A program made the translations under genes and the position numbers. From contig NZ_CP122961.1 of NCBI RefSeq assembly GCF_029854215.1, positions 1,860,001-1,924,000 on the forward strand: 64,000 bases of DNA, given 5' to 3'. The DNA is from Halomonas alkaliantarctica (GTDB taxonomy: Bacteria; Pseudomonadota; Gammaproteobacteria; Pseudomonadales; Halomonadaceae). Numbering within the stretch: the stretch's first letter is position 1; each line of letters starts with the position of its first letter. Below, piece by piece: positions 17,712 through 27,513 of this stretch. The notes beneath the pieces were generated by a model that had not been told where the DNA came from, did no database searches, and was given only the letters and a program-made list of their open reading frames with translations.

Positions 17712-20473
17712 TCCGGGGTGGAAAGAGAAGTGTCATCCGGCGCCGCGGGCAGCTCCAGTGTTAAGCATGCACCGCCTAAGGTTTTGGCATCCTCTACCCA
17801 GAGTCGCCCCCCCAGGTGGGCGATAATGCCCCGACTAATCGGCAGCCCTAAGCCGCTGCCTCTTGGCCTACCTCGCGGAATATCGTCGTCCTGTTGAATT
17901 TGATGAAATTTTTCAAACACCCGCTCACGCTCGTCTTCGCTAATGCCCGCACCGTTATCCTCCACGCTAAGGCGGAAATGCCGACGATGGCGATAAAGCG
18001 TGAGGTGCACTTTTGGCTGATCACGGTCGGCAAACTTACCCGCATTATCAAGCAGATTAATAATTACCTGCTCTAAACGGTCATGGTCGCCAACGACCAT
18101 CGCAGGGTCAGCTTCCAAGCTAACATCTAAGGCAATGCCACGCTCCTCATGCAGATGCGCAATAGCGTCAATGCTATGCCGAGTAAGGTCGGCAAGGTCG
18201 AGTGGCACGGGATTTAGCGTTAAACGACCGCTCTCCAGGCGGGCAAGATCCAGAATCTCTTCAATTAAACGTGACAGTCGCTGGCTCTCGTGGACGATCA
18301 CACCAAGAAAATGCTGGCGCTTTTCGTCGGGGAGCTGACTGCTATCGCATAAAATTTCAGCAAAGGCGCGAATGGAGGTGAGCGGCGTGCGTAGCTCGTG
18401 GCTGACCATGGCGACAAACTCATCTTTCAAGCGATCCAGCTCGCGCAGGCGCTCATTGGCGCTGCGCAACTCTTCGCCGATTTTTGCCAGTTCTTGGGAC
18501 TTCTGTTCCAAACGGCGGTTGTACTCCAGGGTTTGTGAGGTGGTGTCCAAAATGCTCAGAATCGACTCAATGTCCAGCGCTTCACCGCGTACCACCGAGT
18601 TGATCAATACTCGCGCTGAAGAACTGCCTAGCGCCCCCGCTAGGGCCTGTTCGGCGCGGGTAATCAGCTCGGCAGTAGCGAGCTCATCGGCTGCATAAGC
18701 GCTTTTGGTTCCGCTATAGCTAAATACGCGGCGGGTGGTCTGGGCACCCAAATAGCGAACCAGCAGCTCTTTGAGAGCCCCCTGGGTCGTTTGCCCACGC
18801 CAAAGTGACGTAGATAGCGAGGTGGTTTGCAGATTAGGGTGCATTGCTTCTGTGAACAGCGCTGCCTGGGTTTGCTCAAGTGGTGTAGGTCGGGTAAACA
18901 GCGATACCCCCACTAATAGCCCCACGTTAGCCATCATGCTCCAGAGCAACGAATGGGTATAAATATCCCAATTTTCGAGCCCGAATAAGCCGTAGGGCAT
19001 TAGCCAAGCAATACCCCAGGGGCCCTCGGTGAGTAGTGCCGCATCCAACCAACCGGATTGGGAAAACCCTGGCAGCAGCAGCGTATAACACCAGAGTAAG
19101 AACCCGGCGATTAGGCCAGCCGCGGCACCTTGGCGAGTAGCGCCGCGCCAATAAAGGCCAATCAAAAGCGCTGGGGCAAACTGCGCGGCCCCGGCGAAGG
19201 AGACCAGTCCAATGGTGACAAGACTATAGGAGTCACCAATTAGCGCATGGTAGAGATAGCCGAGCAGCAGAATAAGCACGATAGCAATGCGCCGAATACC
19301 CAACAGCCAACCGGCAAGCTCCCCTTTGGTACTTAAGTGCAGCCGCCGTGAGCGCAGCAGAAGAGGCATCACCAACTGGTTGCTGACCATGGTTGAAAGC
19401 GCGATTGTCTCGACAATCACCATGCCTGTCGCCGCAGAAAGGCCGCCAATAAAGACCAGTAGCGGCAGCCCTTCTAAACCTGCTGACAGCGGCAGCGTTA
19501 GCACGAAACTGTCCGGGTCACCCGCGCTGACCCCTAGCAGCAGTCCCGCTAGCGCAATGGGAATAACGAACAGATTAATCAGCAGCATATAGAGGGGAAA
19601 GAGCCAGCTTGCTCTGGCTAAGTGCTGCTCATCGACATTCTCAACCACCAATACCTGGAATTGACGGGGCAGGGTCAAAAAGGCCAGAAAGGCCAGCACC
19701 AGCATGCCCACCCAGCCGGTGGCGCCACCCGGAACGCTATCCAGCCGCATGCTATCGACAAGGGCGGGAGTTGCCGCTACCTGGGCAAACAGCGCAGCGG
19801 GACCTTCAAACATCACAAACACCACGAACACGCCAACGGCCATAAAGGCCACCAGTTTAACGATGGATTCCACCGCGATTGCCGCCACCATGCCTTCATG
19901 GCGCTCGCTGGCATCCAGGTGGCGCGTGCCAAACAGAATAATAAATACTGCCAATACCAGGGCGACCCAGAGGGACTTATCCATCCAGAAGTGCTCATCC
20001 ACCAAGGTGGTGTCGGCTGCGCGGGGGTAATTGATCAGTACCGCATGACTCACGGTAATGGCTTTTAACTGCAGGGCAATGTAGGGGGTGATGCTAATCA
20101 GCGCCATCAAGGCAACCAGCGCCCCTAGGCCAGTGCTTTTGCCGTAGCGGGCACTAATAAAGTCGGCGATGGAGGTGATCCGTTGTCGTGCGGCGATGCG
20201 CACCATCTTTCTGATTACCGAAGGGGCCAACAGCATCGCCAGAGTGGGTCCCAGGTAGATGAGCAAAAAACTGGGGCCGTACTCGGCGGCGCGTCCTACG
20301 CTGCCGTAGAACGTCCAAGCCGTGCAGTAAACAGCGATAGAAAGGGCATATACCGTAGGCGAGCCAATGATGGAGCGACCCTGCTCCGCTCGCCGGTCGC
20401 CCCAGGCGGCGACCACAAACAGCAGCGCTAAGTAGCCAAAGGCGGTGCCGAGGATCATCGCCTCATTACGCAT
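17708..20473 (-). CDS. CbrA-like sensor histidine kinase with sodium:solute symporter domain
   Basis: About 921 aa. The N-terminal ~520 residues form a multi-helix SSS-type transporter domain (VYCTAWTFYGSVGRAAEYGPSFLLIYLGP, ISARYGKSTGLGALVALMALISITPYIALQ). A linker coiled coil is followed by HisKA with the phospho-His in MVSHELRTPLTSIRAFAEIL (near residue 689) and a HATPase domain (NLLDNAGKFADRD, DNGAGISEDER, GSGLGLPIS). CbrA of Pseudomonas has this architecture and controls carbon/nitrogen balance; I infer a similar nutrient-sensing role. The start ATG 20473 lies 2 nt after the CbrX-like stop, implying coupling; the open frame continues upstream into that gene. The cognate regulator is unclear: the only receiver protein in the operon lacks an output domain. 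Confidence 0.85.
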   Translation of the reverse strand: MRNEAMILGTAFGYLALLFVVAAWGDRRAEQGRSIIGSPTVYALSIAVYCTAWTFYGSVGRAAEYGPSFLLIYLGPTLAMLLAPSVIRKMVRIAARQRITSIADFISARYGKSTGLGALVALMALISITPYIALQLKAITVSHAVLINYPRAADTTLVDEHFWMDKSLWVALVLAVFIILFGTRHLDASERHEGMVAAIAVESIVKLVAFMAVGVFVVFVMFEGPAALFAQVAATPALVDSMRLDSVPGGATGWVGMLVLAFLAFLTLPRQFQVLVVENVDEQHLARASWLFPLYMLLINLFVIPIALAGLLLGVSAGDPDSFVLTLPLSAGLEGLPLLVFIGGLSAATGMVIVETIALSTMVSNQLVMPLLLRSRRLHLSTKGELAGWLLGIRRIAIVLILLLGYLYHALIGDSYSLVTIGLVSFAGAAQFAPALLIGLYWRGATRQGAAAGLIAGFLLWCYTLLLPGFSQSGWLDAALLTEGPWGIAWLMPYGLFGLENWDIYTHSLLWSMMANVGLLVGVSLFTRPTPLEQTQAALFTEAMHPNLQTTSLSTSLWRGQTTQGALKELLVRYLGAQTTRRVFSYSGTKSAYAADELATAELITRAEQALAGALGSSSARVLINSVVRGEALDIESILSILDTTSQTLEYNRRLEQKSQELAKIGEELRSANERLRELDRLKDEFVAMVSHELRTPLTSIRAFAEILCDSSQLPDEKRQHFLGVIVHESQRLSRLIEEILDLARLESGRLTLNPVPLDLADLTRHSIDAIAHLHEERGIALDVSLEADPAMVVGDHDRLEQVIINLLDNAGKFADRDQPKVHLTLYRHRRHFRLSVEDNGAGISEDERERVFEKFHQIQQDDDIPRGRPRGSGLGLPISRGIIAHLGGRLWVEDAKTLGGACLTLELPAAPDDTSLSTPD

Positions 20474-20475
20474 GG

Positions 20476-20685
20476 TTAGCGGCCCGCACGCTGTTCCATC
20501 AGCCAGGCAGTTAAACCGATCACTACTGCCCAGACGATAAATAGATAAAGCGGTAGCCACCCCACGCTAAAAGCGGGAAGACGGTCCACCACGATAATCA
20601 GCGGTGGGCAGAACAGCAGCAGGGCAATCGCCACCAGAGCCATTAGGCGCTCTGTTTGGCGTGATTTCACACCGAAAGGTTTCAT
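20476..20685 (-). CDS. Small two-helix membrane protein, CbrX-like
   Basis: 69 aa, with a charged N-terminus (KPFGVKSRQTER) and two hydrophobic helices (about 14-33 and 43-62), the second ending in LMEQRAGR. In Pseudomonas a similarly small membrane peptide, CbrX, is encoded just upstream of and coupled to cbrA; the same arrangement holds here, with the start codon overlapping the upstream stop as TGATG and the stop 2 nt before the kinase ATG. Sequence similarity to CbrX is assumed from size and position. Possible role: folding or regulation of the transporter-kinase. Confidence 0.65.
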   Translation of the reverse strand: MKPFGVKSRQTERLMALVAIALLLFCPPLIIVVDRLPAFSVGWLPLYLFIVWAVVIGLTAWLMEQRAGR

Positions 20686-22745
20686 CAGGCACTGGCATCC
20701 TGTCGGTCGAAGGCGTTGGCTTGTAGCGCTAATAACTGCTCAAGTGTATCGACGCCGCGGGCTTCTAAGCGTGGCAGCAGGGCTAGCCAGAGCTCGGCGG
20801 TAACGCGGGCATCGCCTAAAGCAGTGTGGCGCGTCCCCGGTGGAAACGCCAGATCGTAGCGTTGGGCAAGGCTATCCAAATCATGCCCATCGAGCGCTTC
20901 GTCCAGTGCCCGTGAAATCAGTAGAGTGTCAATCACAGGGATATCAAATGCGACCCCTTTGTGGCTAATGGCAAGTAAGTCAAAGGCGGCGTTATGGGCG
21001 AGCAATACGGCTTCACCGACATAATCACGAAAGCGGGTAAGCACAATATCCAGCGGCGGCGCACCGATCACATCGGCATCAGTAAGGCCGTGTATCGCGG
21101 TGCTAGCCGGTGGGATCGGCCGCTGCGGATCAACTTTTTGATCGAAGGCCTCGCTTGCTAATAAACGGGCGTTGACCACGCGACAGGCGCCAAGACTGAT
21201 GACGGTGTCGCCTCGGCGTAGCTCAAGCCCGGTGGTTTCCGTGTCAAAGGCGACTATTTCCAGGCTGCGCAACGTTCGACTGGCCAGCGCTTCATCCGGC
21301 GGGGGCAGGTCGGCAATGCCAAAGTCATGGAATTCTGGGCGCGGCGGGGCGGTTTCTCTTGGGGCGCCTACGCGCTCCATGGCGGGTAGGGGGAGTCGCA
21401 GGCGTGAATGAACGCCATCGTCGTCGGCAAGGCTCCAGATGTCGCTGGCGTGTTGGCGCATTACATCGGCGACGCTTGGCGTCAACGGTAGTGAGTTTAG
21501 CGGCTGCTGTCGCCACTCCGTCAGCTCATGCTCGGGGATCGCTTTGCCGCGCCAAATAAGGTCAAGGTAGACGCGTTTATTGCCCAGGCATATCTCACCC
21601 TCAAAGCCACTGTCGGGAAGATGGGTATTGAGGTGCTTAACTAAAGAGTCAAACAGCGCAATCAGCGCCGGGGCGTCGCCTTTAAACCAGGCAGGCATCC
21701 CCACCGGGGTAATTAAGCGGTGCTCCGGGTCAAGGCGCTCATCCAACGCTTGCCAGAAATCGTTTGACCACATGGGCGTTAAGCGCTCGCCCTGATGCTG
21801 CATATCGTCGAGTAGCTGGCCGATTTTGGCCACGTTGTCGCCCAGCGTGACGCCTTCCTCATGGATTACCCGCTCAAAACGCTGGCGTAAAGACGACGTG
21901 TTGGCGTCATTTTGATCGCGCAGCTGTATCAGCGCATCGGCGGCGCTGGTCAGACTGGCGGTATGCTGACGAAGCGGTGTCAACATTGCTGCCAGTTCCG
22001 CTCTAACGCCCATTTCACTCGACCAGGAGGCGGTGGCGTCGCTAAAGGTCAGCAGTGTTTCGCCATTGCTACCCGGCACGCGGCGTAAAATCACTTTGAG
22101 CCAGCGGTCATCACAGGGGGCGAGTAACTCGCGCGGGGAACCGTCATTAGGCAGTTGGCCGAGCACTTGCTGTAAGCTGGCTACCGGTAGCAGCGCTTCC
22201 AGGCGTTTGCCCAGGCCTAATCCGGTATTACCCTCAAAAAAGTCTTCAGCCGCCTGGTTGAACAGCATGAGGCGGCGGTGGTGATCACACAGTAGCAGCG
22301 GCGTTTCGAGTACTTGCAGCAGTGTTTCCAGCTCCTGGCGGATGCGTGCAGCGCTGCGGGCGCCGTCAGCGTGAGCGGTGGCAAGGCGGCTGCGATCTGA
22401 TCGCCAGCTTTCGCGTACTCGTCGTAGGTCGGGCCCCAATCCTTTTAGCCAACCTTCGGGTGGGTGCTCGTCCCGCGCGTCCGGGTTGGCGACTAAGCGC
22501 GCCAGCTGCACCTGTAAATGCCGCAGTGGGGTAAACAGCATCCGCTCAAGCAGCAAACCGGCTAAAAAAATCGTTGCGCCACCGGAGAAGCTACCAAGCC
22601 AGAGGGCGATGCGCGTTACGCCTGTGGGAGCAAGCTTCGCATCCAGCCAGGCGGCAAAAATGGCCCCACCCAGCAGGCTGATGCCGCTAAGTAGCAGCCA
22701 AAGGCCCATTAGGCGCTGACGTTTGGGCAGCCCGCCTCGGGTCAT
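20685..22745 (-). CDS. Membrane-anchored PAS/kinase-like protein fused to a DEDDh 3'-5' exonuclease
   Basis: 686 aa. Two N-terminal helices (about 13-34 and 45-67) lead into a HAMP-like linker and a PAS-like domain ([29 protein letters not shown], about 140-240). Next is a helical dimerisation/HATPase-like remnant without recognisable His or nucleotide boxes (250-450). The C-terminal ~190 residues are a DNA polymerase III epsilon-type exonuclease with [23 protein letters not shown] and [15 protein letters not shown], so D/E, D and H/D are all present. Start ATG 22745 overlaps the receiver gene stop (ATGA); its stop overlaps the CbrX-like start. It may be a sensor-derived nuclease tied to the two-component system, but substrate and role are unknown. 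Confidence 0.75.
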   Translation of the reverse strand: MTRGGLPKRQRLMGLWLLLSGISLLGGAIFAAWLDAKLAPTGVTRIALWLGSFSGGATIFLAGLLLERMLFTPLRHLQVQLARLVANPDARDEHPPEGWLKGLGPDLRRVRESWRSDRSRLATAHADGARSAARIRQELETLLQVLETPLLLCDHHRRLMLFNQAAEDFFEGNTGLGLGKRLEALLPVASLQQVLGQLPNDGSPRELLAPCDDRWLKVILRRVPGSNGETLLTFSDATASWSSEMGVRAELAAMLTPLRQHTASLTSAADALIQLRDQNDANTSSLRQRFERVIHEEGVTLGDNVAKIGQLLDDMQHQGERLTPMWSNDFWQALDERLDPEHRLITPVGMPAWFKGDAPALIALFDSLVKHLNTHLPDSGFEGEICLGNKRVYLDLIWRGKAIPEHELTEWRQQPLNSLPLTPSVADVMRQHASDIWSLADDDGVHSRLRLPLPAMERVGAPRETAPPRPEFHDFGIADLPPPDEALASRTLRSLEIVAFDTETTGLELRRGDTVISLGACRVVNARLLASEAFDQKVDPQRPIPPASTAIHGLTDADVIGAPPLDIVLTRFRDYVGEAVLLAHNAAFDLLAISHKGVAFDIPVIDTLLISRALDEALDGHDLDSLAQRYDLAFPPGTRHTALGDARVTAELWLALLPRLEARGVDTLEQLLALQANAFDRQDASA

Positions 22746-23116
22746 GGTTGCTCCTCAATTAGTAGGGCTTTGACTTTTTCGACCAGCGACTGGGTAGAGA
22801 AGGGCTTGGTGATGTAATCATCGGCGCCCAGCGCCATGCCTTTTTCACGCTCCACGTCACGCCCGTGGGCTGTCAGCATAATAATCGGAAGCTGGGCGGT
22901 AGCCGCTTCGCTACGTAGTCGCTCTAAAACGTCAAAACCGCTAATTCCCGGCAGGCTAATATCGAGGAGCAGTAGATCGGGCTGGCTATCATTCACTCTT
23001 GCCAGGGCCTGTTCACCATCTTCGGCAGTAACGACCTCAAAACCTGCTTGCTCCATCAAGAACTCTAGCGATAAAACAATATTGGGTTCGTCATCGACGA
23101 CGAGCACTTTAGCCAT
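22742..23116 (-). CDS. Single-domain response regulator (CheY-like receiver)
   Basis: 124 aa, receiver domain only. Acidic pocket VVDDEPN, phospho-Asp in [15 protein letters not shown], switch Thr in IIMLTAHG and the Lys in YITKPFS. No DNA-binding output, so it probably acts by protein contact or as a phosphate shuttle. First gene of a four-gene operon with ATGA/TGATG overlaps (receiver, exonuclease fusion, CbrX-like, CbrA-like), which makes the SSS-histidine kinase its likeliest partner. Confidence 0.9.
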   Translation of the reverse strand: MAKVLVVDDEPNIVLSLEFLMEQAGFEVVTAEDGEQALARVNDSQPDLLLLDISLPGISGFDVLERLRSEAATAQLPIIMLTAHGRDVEREKGMALGADDYITKPFSTQSLVEKVKALLIEEQP

Positions 23117-23341
23117 GGAGCTCTCCTGCTTTTATTTGTTTTAACGTTTATTTGTTTTAAAGCTGTATGGCTGCAGTCTAGATATATCTCGCCGGTCAGC
23201 CAAGACGACCTTGGCCGAATGCATGCAAGACAAAGGAGCGTTCACTAAGAAGCTGGCAAGCGCGTTTTGTTACACTGCTTGCCCCTTTGCCATGGCTTAA
23301 CCTGTTATGGCGTTCCACTGATCTTGTTGTTAGGGCTGACA

Positions 23342-24403
23342 ATGCGCGTACTCCTGTTATCTGCCTACGAAGCGGTGAGCCATCGCTACTGGGCGCAAAG
23401 TTTAATGGCGCAGCTTGATGAGGTGTCGTGGACGCTGTTGAGACTGCCGCCACGCCATTTCGCCTGGCGTATTCGCGGCAACCCACTGAGTTGGATGCTG
23501 AAAGAGCATGACATCCTAAACCAAACGTATGATGTGGTTCTTGCCACTTCGATGGTTGATCTGGCCACGCTGGTGGGGCTTTTTCCGCATCTTGGCCGTG
23601 CAAAAAAGGTCGTCTACTTTCATGAAAATCAGTTCGCTTATCCAGAGTCGAGCGATCAGATGCCACAAGTAGAGGCTAAGATGGTCAATCTCTATACGGC
23701 GCTGGCGGCGGATTGCGTGGTGTTTAACAGCGCCTACAACCGCGACTCTTTTATTGATGGTGCGCGGGCTTTTCTAAAAAAAATGCCGGAAAACCTCCCC
23801 GCAGCCAAGCCACTGGAAGCGCTACGCGAGCGGGCCAGGGTATTACCAGTGCCAATATCTATCCGCAGTCAGTACGTCCACCCAACGGTTCCGCACCGCA
23901 TTGTTTGGAATCATCGCTGGGAATATGACAAAAATCCCGACGACTTCTTTGCCGTGCTGTTTGCGTTAAGCGATGCGGGGGTAGCGTTTGAGCTGGCGGT
24001 GCTTGGTCAGCGTTTCCGCCAGGTTCCGGCTATTTTTGCCGAGGCCGAGCAGCGCTTAGCCAGGCATATTGTGGCTTGGGGGCCGCAGCCGGAGGAAGCG
24101 TACCGTGAATTGTTGGATAGCGCGGGCATTGTGGTCTCGACCACTTGGCATGAGTTTCAGGGCTTGGCGATTATGGAAGCGGCCCAGCGCGGGGCGCTGC
24201 CACTAGTGCCTGATCGGCTCTGTTTCCCTGCGCTTTACCCTGCAGCCTATCGCTATGACGGCTCTCGGGAAGGGCTTTATGACCGGCTTAGTGCTTGGCT
24301 CACCGATCCTGCGGTTCGCCCTGAGCGCCTTGATACCACCGTTTGGGAGTGGCCCGCTTGGCGTGAGGCTTACCGCCGGTTGCTGATGAGTTCGACTTGG
24401 TAG
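23342..24403 (+). CDS. tRNA-queuosine alpha-mannosyltransferase-like glycosyltransferase (DUF3524/QTMAN family)
   Basis: 353 aa, GT-B type. The N-terminal domain has the family signature LLLSAYEAVSHRYWAQSL, WTLLRLPPRHFAWRIRGNPLSW and VVYFHENQFAYP; the C-terminal Rossmann half has WNHRWEYDKNPDDFF and VVSTTWHEFQGLAIMEAAQRGALPLVP, a nucleotide-sugar site. Family members related to human GTDC1 mannosylate queuosine in tRNA; transfer of that function to this bacterial homologue is inferred. Start ATG 23342 coincides with the start of homology; the upstream open frame is not used. It converges on nth with an 18-bp gap and no visible terminator. Confidence 0.75.
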   Translation: MRVLLLSAYEAVSHRYWAQSLMAQLDEVSWTLLRLPPRHFAWRIRGNPLSWMLKEHDILNQTYDVVLATSMVDLATLVGLFPHLGRAKKVVYFHENQFAYPESSDQMPQVEAKMVNLYTALAADCVVFNSAYNRDSFIDGARAFLKKMPENLPAAKPLEALRERARVLPVPISIRSQYVHPTVPHRIVWNHRWEYDKNPDDFFAVLFALSDAGVAFELAVLGQRFRQVPAIFAEAEQRLARHIVAWGPQPEEAYRELLDSAGIVVSTTWHEFQGLAIMEAAQRGALPLVPDRLCFPALYPAAYRYDGSREGLYDRLSAWLTDPAVRPERLDTTVWEWPAWREAYRRLLMSSTW

Positions 24404-24421
24404 CCTGGGTTTTATTAGCCG

Positions 24422-25060
24422 TTAAGTAAGTTCGGTTTTGTCTTTATAGTCGCATAGGTCCTCGATAATGCAGCTACCGCAGCGGGGTTTGCGCGCGATA
24501 CAAGTGTAACGACCGTGCAGAATCAGCCAGTGGTGAGCATCTTGAAGAAATCCTTTTGGCACATGGCGCAGCAGTTTTTGTTCCACCTCAACGACATCTT
24601 TGCCTTTAGCGATGCCGGTACGATTGGATACCCGGAAAATATGCGTATCTACCGCCATGGTGGGCTGACCAAACGCCGTGTTGAGAATCACATTAGCGGT
24701 TTTACGGCCTACACCGGGTAAGGCTTCCAACGCTTGGCGGGTGTCGGGCACTTCGCCGCCGTGCTGATTAACGAGCATGTGGCAGGTTTTCATCAGGTTT
24801 TCGGCTTTGGTGTTGTATAAGCCAATGGTTTTGATATGTGCTTTAAGCCCGTCGATACCTAAATCAATGATCGCTTGGGGCGTGTTGGCGACTGGGTAAA
24901 GCCGCGCAGTGGCTTTATTCACCCCCACATCGGTGGCTTGAGCGGAAAGCAGTACCGCAGCCAGCAGCTCAAATGGCGTGTTCCAATTAAGCTCGGTAGT
25001 CGGGTGGGGGTTCTCTGCCTGAAGGCGAGCAAAAATTTCATGACGCTTTTGGGCATTCAT
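24422..25060 (-). CDS. nth: Endonuclease III
   Basis: DNA glycosylase/AP lyase that removes oxidised pyrimidines. Helix-hairpin-helix LPGVGRKTANVILN with the catalytic Lys, the catalytic Asp in AVDTHIFRVSNR, and the C-terminal 4Fe-4S cluster CIARKPRCGSCIIEDLC (C-x6-C-x2-C-x5-C). 212 aa matches E. coli Nth (211). It follows rnfE by 73 bp; rnf-nth linkage is also seen in E. coli. Confidence 0.97.
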   Translation of the reverse strand: MNAQKRHEIFARLQAENPHPTTELNWNTPFELLAAVLLSAQATDVGVNKATARLYPVANTPQAIIDLGIDGLKAHIKTIGLYNTKAENLMKTCHMLVNQHGGEVPDTRQALEALPGVGRKTANVILNTAFGQPTMAVDTHIFRVSNRTGIAKGKDVVEVEQKLLRHVPKGFLQDAHHWLILHGRYTCIARKPRCGSCIIEDLCDYKDKTELT

Positions 25061-25133
25061 GGCGGGTCTCTTAATAAATACGCGTTATAAATACGAGCAG
25101 TTGTTTACATTGGCACTTTCGCAATTTTGCCAG

Positions 25134-25835
25134 CTATTTTATCGTGCCGGTAACCCGCACGCGACGCTCAGTTCGAGGTGTTGTCGCCACTGGCTTGGCG
25201 CGGGCAGCACTGCGTTGATCAATGGCGTTTTTCAGCGCAATCAATAGACCCGCTACAAAGAATGCCCCCGGTGGCAGCACGAAAAACAGGAACTGGTAGT
25301 CGTCGGCAACAGTCAGCTGCCAATTGGCCGCTTGCGGCCCAAACAGTAGCGCCAGGTCGCTAAACAGCGTGCCTTGACCCAGTAGCTCACGTAGGGCCCC
25401 AAGCAACACCAGTACGGCGCCAAAACCCAATCCCATCATAAAGCCATCAATGGCCGCTGGAAGAACCGGCTGGCGTGAGGCAAAGGCATCCGCGCGACCC
25501 AGGATGGCGCAGTTGGTGACGATCAGCGGAATAAAAATTCCCAACACCTGATAGAGCGGGTAAGCGTAGGCGGCCATGAGCAGTTCAGCGCAGGTAACAA
25601 AAGCAGCAATCACCATCACGAAAGCGGGCAGACGCACTGCGCTGGGCACCTGGTGACGAATCAGCGAAATCGCCGTGCTGGCACCGACCATGACCAGCAA
25701 CGTGGCCAGCGCCAGCCCCAGCGCATTGACCACGCTGCCGCTTACCGCTAGTAGCGGGCAGAGCCCGAGCAGCTGCACCAGCGCGGGGTTATTCGACCAA
25801 AGACCACTTCGGGCTAGTTCGCGCCACTGGCTCAT
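25134..25835 (-). CDS. rnfE: Electron transport complex subunit RnfE/RsxE
   Basis: Integral membrane subunit of the Rnf (Rsx) complex, which couples ferredoxin/NADH electron transfer to ion movement. 233 aa with about six helices; family motifs [18 protein letters not shown] and [28 protein letters not shown], the latter shared with RnfA. Overlaps the rnfG stop by 4 nt. Arg-rich tail after the last helix. Confidence 0.95.
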   Translation of the reverse strand: MSQWRELARSGLWSNNPALVQLLGLCPLLAVSGSVVNALGLALATLLVMVGASTAISLIRHQVPSAVRLPAFVMVIAAFVTCAELLMAAYAYPLYQVLGIFIPLIVTNCAILGRADAFASRQPVLPAAIDGFMMGLGFGAVLVLLGALRELLGQGTLFSDLALLFGPQAANWQLTVADDYQFLFFVLPPGAFFVAGLLIALKNAIDQRSAARAKPVATTPRTERRVRVTGTIK

Positions 25836-26467
25836 AAGGTGGACTCCTCAAATGACATCGGTAGCGGTGCATCGTCGGCGTACTGAAGCGCTTTATGGAC
25901 AGCATTGACCACAGCACGGGGCGTAATCGTAGCGCCGGTAAAAGCGTCAAACTGGCCGCCGTCTTTCGTCACCGCCCAGCCTTCTGGCGGCAAACTATCT
26001 AACCTTAAACCATTAAACTCGGTGATCCAGTCGCTGCGGCTGCGCTCAATATCATCGCCTAGCCCAGGCGTTTCCTGGTGCTGGGTAACGCGCACGCCGC
26101 TGATACGCTGCTGCTCATCAATGCCAATCAGCAGGCGGATTTCGCCGTTATACCCCTGGCGGGTCACCACCGGCAAGATCACTGCGCTGCTACCCTGATC
26201 GTTTACCCACCAACCTTGGCTTTCGCTCGCAAGCCCCAGCGCCTGTGGGTTGGGAAGGGTAAAAGTGCTCTCCAGCACCTTAGTGACGGGCGTATTCGCC
26301 AGCGCTTGGGGCAGTACTGCCTGCAGCTGGCGGTGTTGATAAGCCAGCTGATGTTTCTCTATACGCTCGGCGGTTAACGTGCGGGTAAGCGCAACGCTGC
26401 CTGCCGTTACCAGCGCAAAGGTCCCCAGGGCAAGCGCACCGCGCTGCATGGCCTGTAACAGCGTCAT
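25832..26467 (-). CDS. rnfG: Electron transport complex subunit RnfG/RsxG (FMN-binding)
   Basis: Periplasm-facing flavoprotein with one N-terminal helix (about 10-28). The covalent FMN motif Dxx(s/t)gAT is seen as DAFTGAT with acceptor T180. [17 protein letters not shown] precedes it. 211 aa, normal size. Overlaps rnfD and rnfE by 4 nt on each side. Confidence 0.95.
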   Translation of the reverse strand: MTLLQAMQRGALALGTFALVTAGSVALTRTLTAERIEKHQLAYQHRQLQAVLPQALANTPVTKVLESTFTLPNPQALGLASESQGWWVNDQGSSAVILPVVTRQGYNGEIRLLIGIDEQQRISGVRVTQHQETPGLGDDIERSRSDWITEFNGLRLDSLPPEGWAVTKDGGQFDAFTGATITPRAVVNAVHKALQYADDAPLPMSFEESTL

Positions 26468-27513
26468 GGCTGTTCTCCTGGTTTACCCGGTGAGGCTTTT
26501 TGCTGACCTGTAGGGCGTGGCACGCTGTATAGGTCTAGCAGCGGTACACACAGATTCATCAGCAATACCGCAAACGCCACCGCGTCCGGGTAACCGCCAA
26601 AGGTGCGAATGATCATGACCAGCGCGCCAATCCCTGCGCCATAGAGTAGTTTGCCGCGTTGGCTGGTGGCAGCGGAGACCGGGTCGGTAGCAATAAAGAA
26701 TGCCCCGAATAGTGTTGCCCCGGTGAGCAGGTGGAACAGCGGTGAAGCGAAGTGGCTGGGGTCGCTGAGATAAAACAGCGTGGCCAGTAGTAATACGCTG
26801 CCAAGCATAGCGACCGGAATATGCCAGCTAATAATACGCTTCGCTAACAACACCGCACCACCCGCTAGCCAAGCAAGCGCTACCCATCGCCAGGCGCTTA
26901 GGGTTCCATCCGGCAGTGGACTGGCAGCCCAGAACTCGCTGGCCAGTACCGCTTCGCCTTTGTGCTTAAATGCATCAAGGGGCGTTGCGCCGCTCAAACT
27001 ATCCAATTGGGCGGTTGGCAGCGTGCCGGCGATTTGCGCCCATAAATCATTAGGTAGCAATTCCTGGGGCGGGGCCCACAGCGTCATGTAGGTAGGAAAA
27101 GACACTAACAGTAGCGCATAGCCCACCATGGCGGGGTTGAACGGGTTATGGCCCAAACCGCCGTATAGCTGCTTGGCGACCACAATCGCCGCGATCATAC
27201 CCACACCGATAAGCCACCAGGGGCTGGCGGGAGGCAGTGATGCGCCCAGCAAAACGCCCGTAAGCAGGGCGCTTGAGTCATTCAGCTTTACACGGATGGG
27301 GCGCTGGCGTAGCCGAAGCACGGCGGCTTCAAGCGCAACACCAAAAGCGGCGGCTAGCAGTACATTGCTGATAATTCCAAGGCCGAAAAAGTAGCTCATG
27401 GTGGCGATGCCTGGCAGGGTTGCCGCAATGACCCAGCGCATCAAGCTCGCCGTTGGCGGCACAGACGTTGCTGTAATGGCATCTTTAACGCCTGAGGCGT
27501 GCATCATGCTCAT
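26464..27513 (-). CDS. rnfD: Electron transport complex subunit RnfD/RsxD
   Basis: Membrane subunit homologous to NqrB, with a covalent FMN. 349 aa. Covalent FMN motif DSLSGATPLDAF with acceptor T177; GGLGHNPFNPAMVGYALLLVSFP and the C-terminal FATDPVSAATSQRGKLLYG are family hallmarks. Overlaps rnfC by 4 nt. Confidence 0.96.
   Translation of the reverse strand: MSMMHASGVKDAITATSVPPTASLMRWVIAATLPGIATMSYFFGLGIISNVLLAAAFGVALEAAVLRLRQRPIRVKLNDSSALLTGVLLGASLPPASPWWLIGVGMIAAIVVAKQLYGGLGHNPFNPAMVGYALLLVSFPTYMTLWAPPQELLPNDLWAQIAGTLPTAQLDSLSGATPLDAFKHKGEAVLASEFWAASPLPDGTLSAWRWVALAWLAGGAVLLAKRIISWHIPVAMLGSVLLLATLFYLSDPSHFASPLFHLLTGATLFGAFFIATDPVSAATSQRGKLLYGAGIGALVMIIRTFGGYPDAVAFAVLLMNLCVPLLDLYSVPRPTGQQKASPGKPGEQP

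Noticed and set aside
20474..20560. Extended N-terminus of the CbrA-like kinase
   Set aside because: It overlaps the CbrX-like gene and has no signal; ATG 20473 directly after that gene's stop fits coupling.
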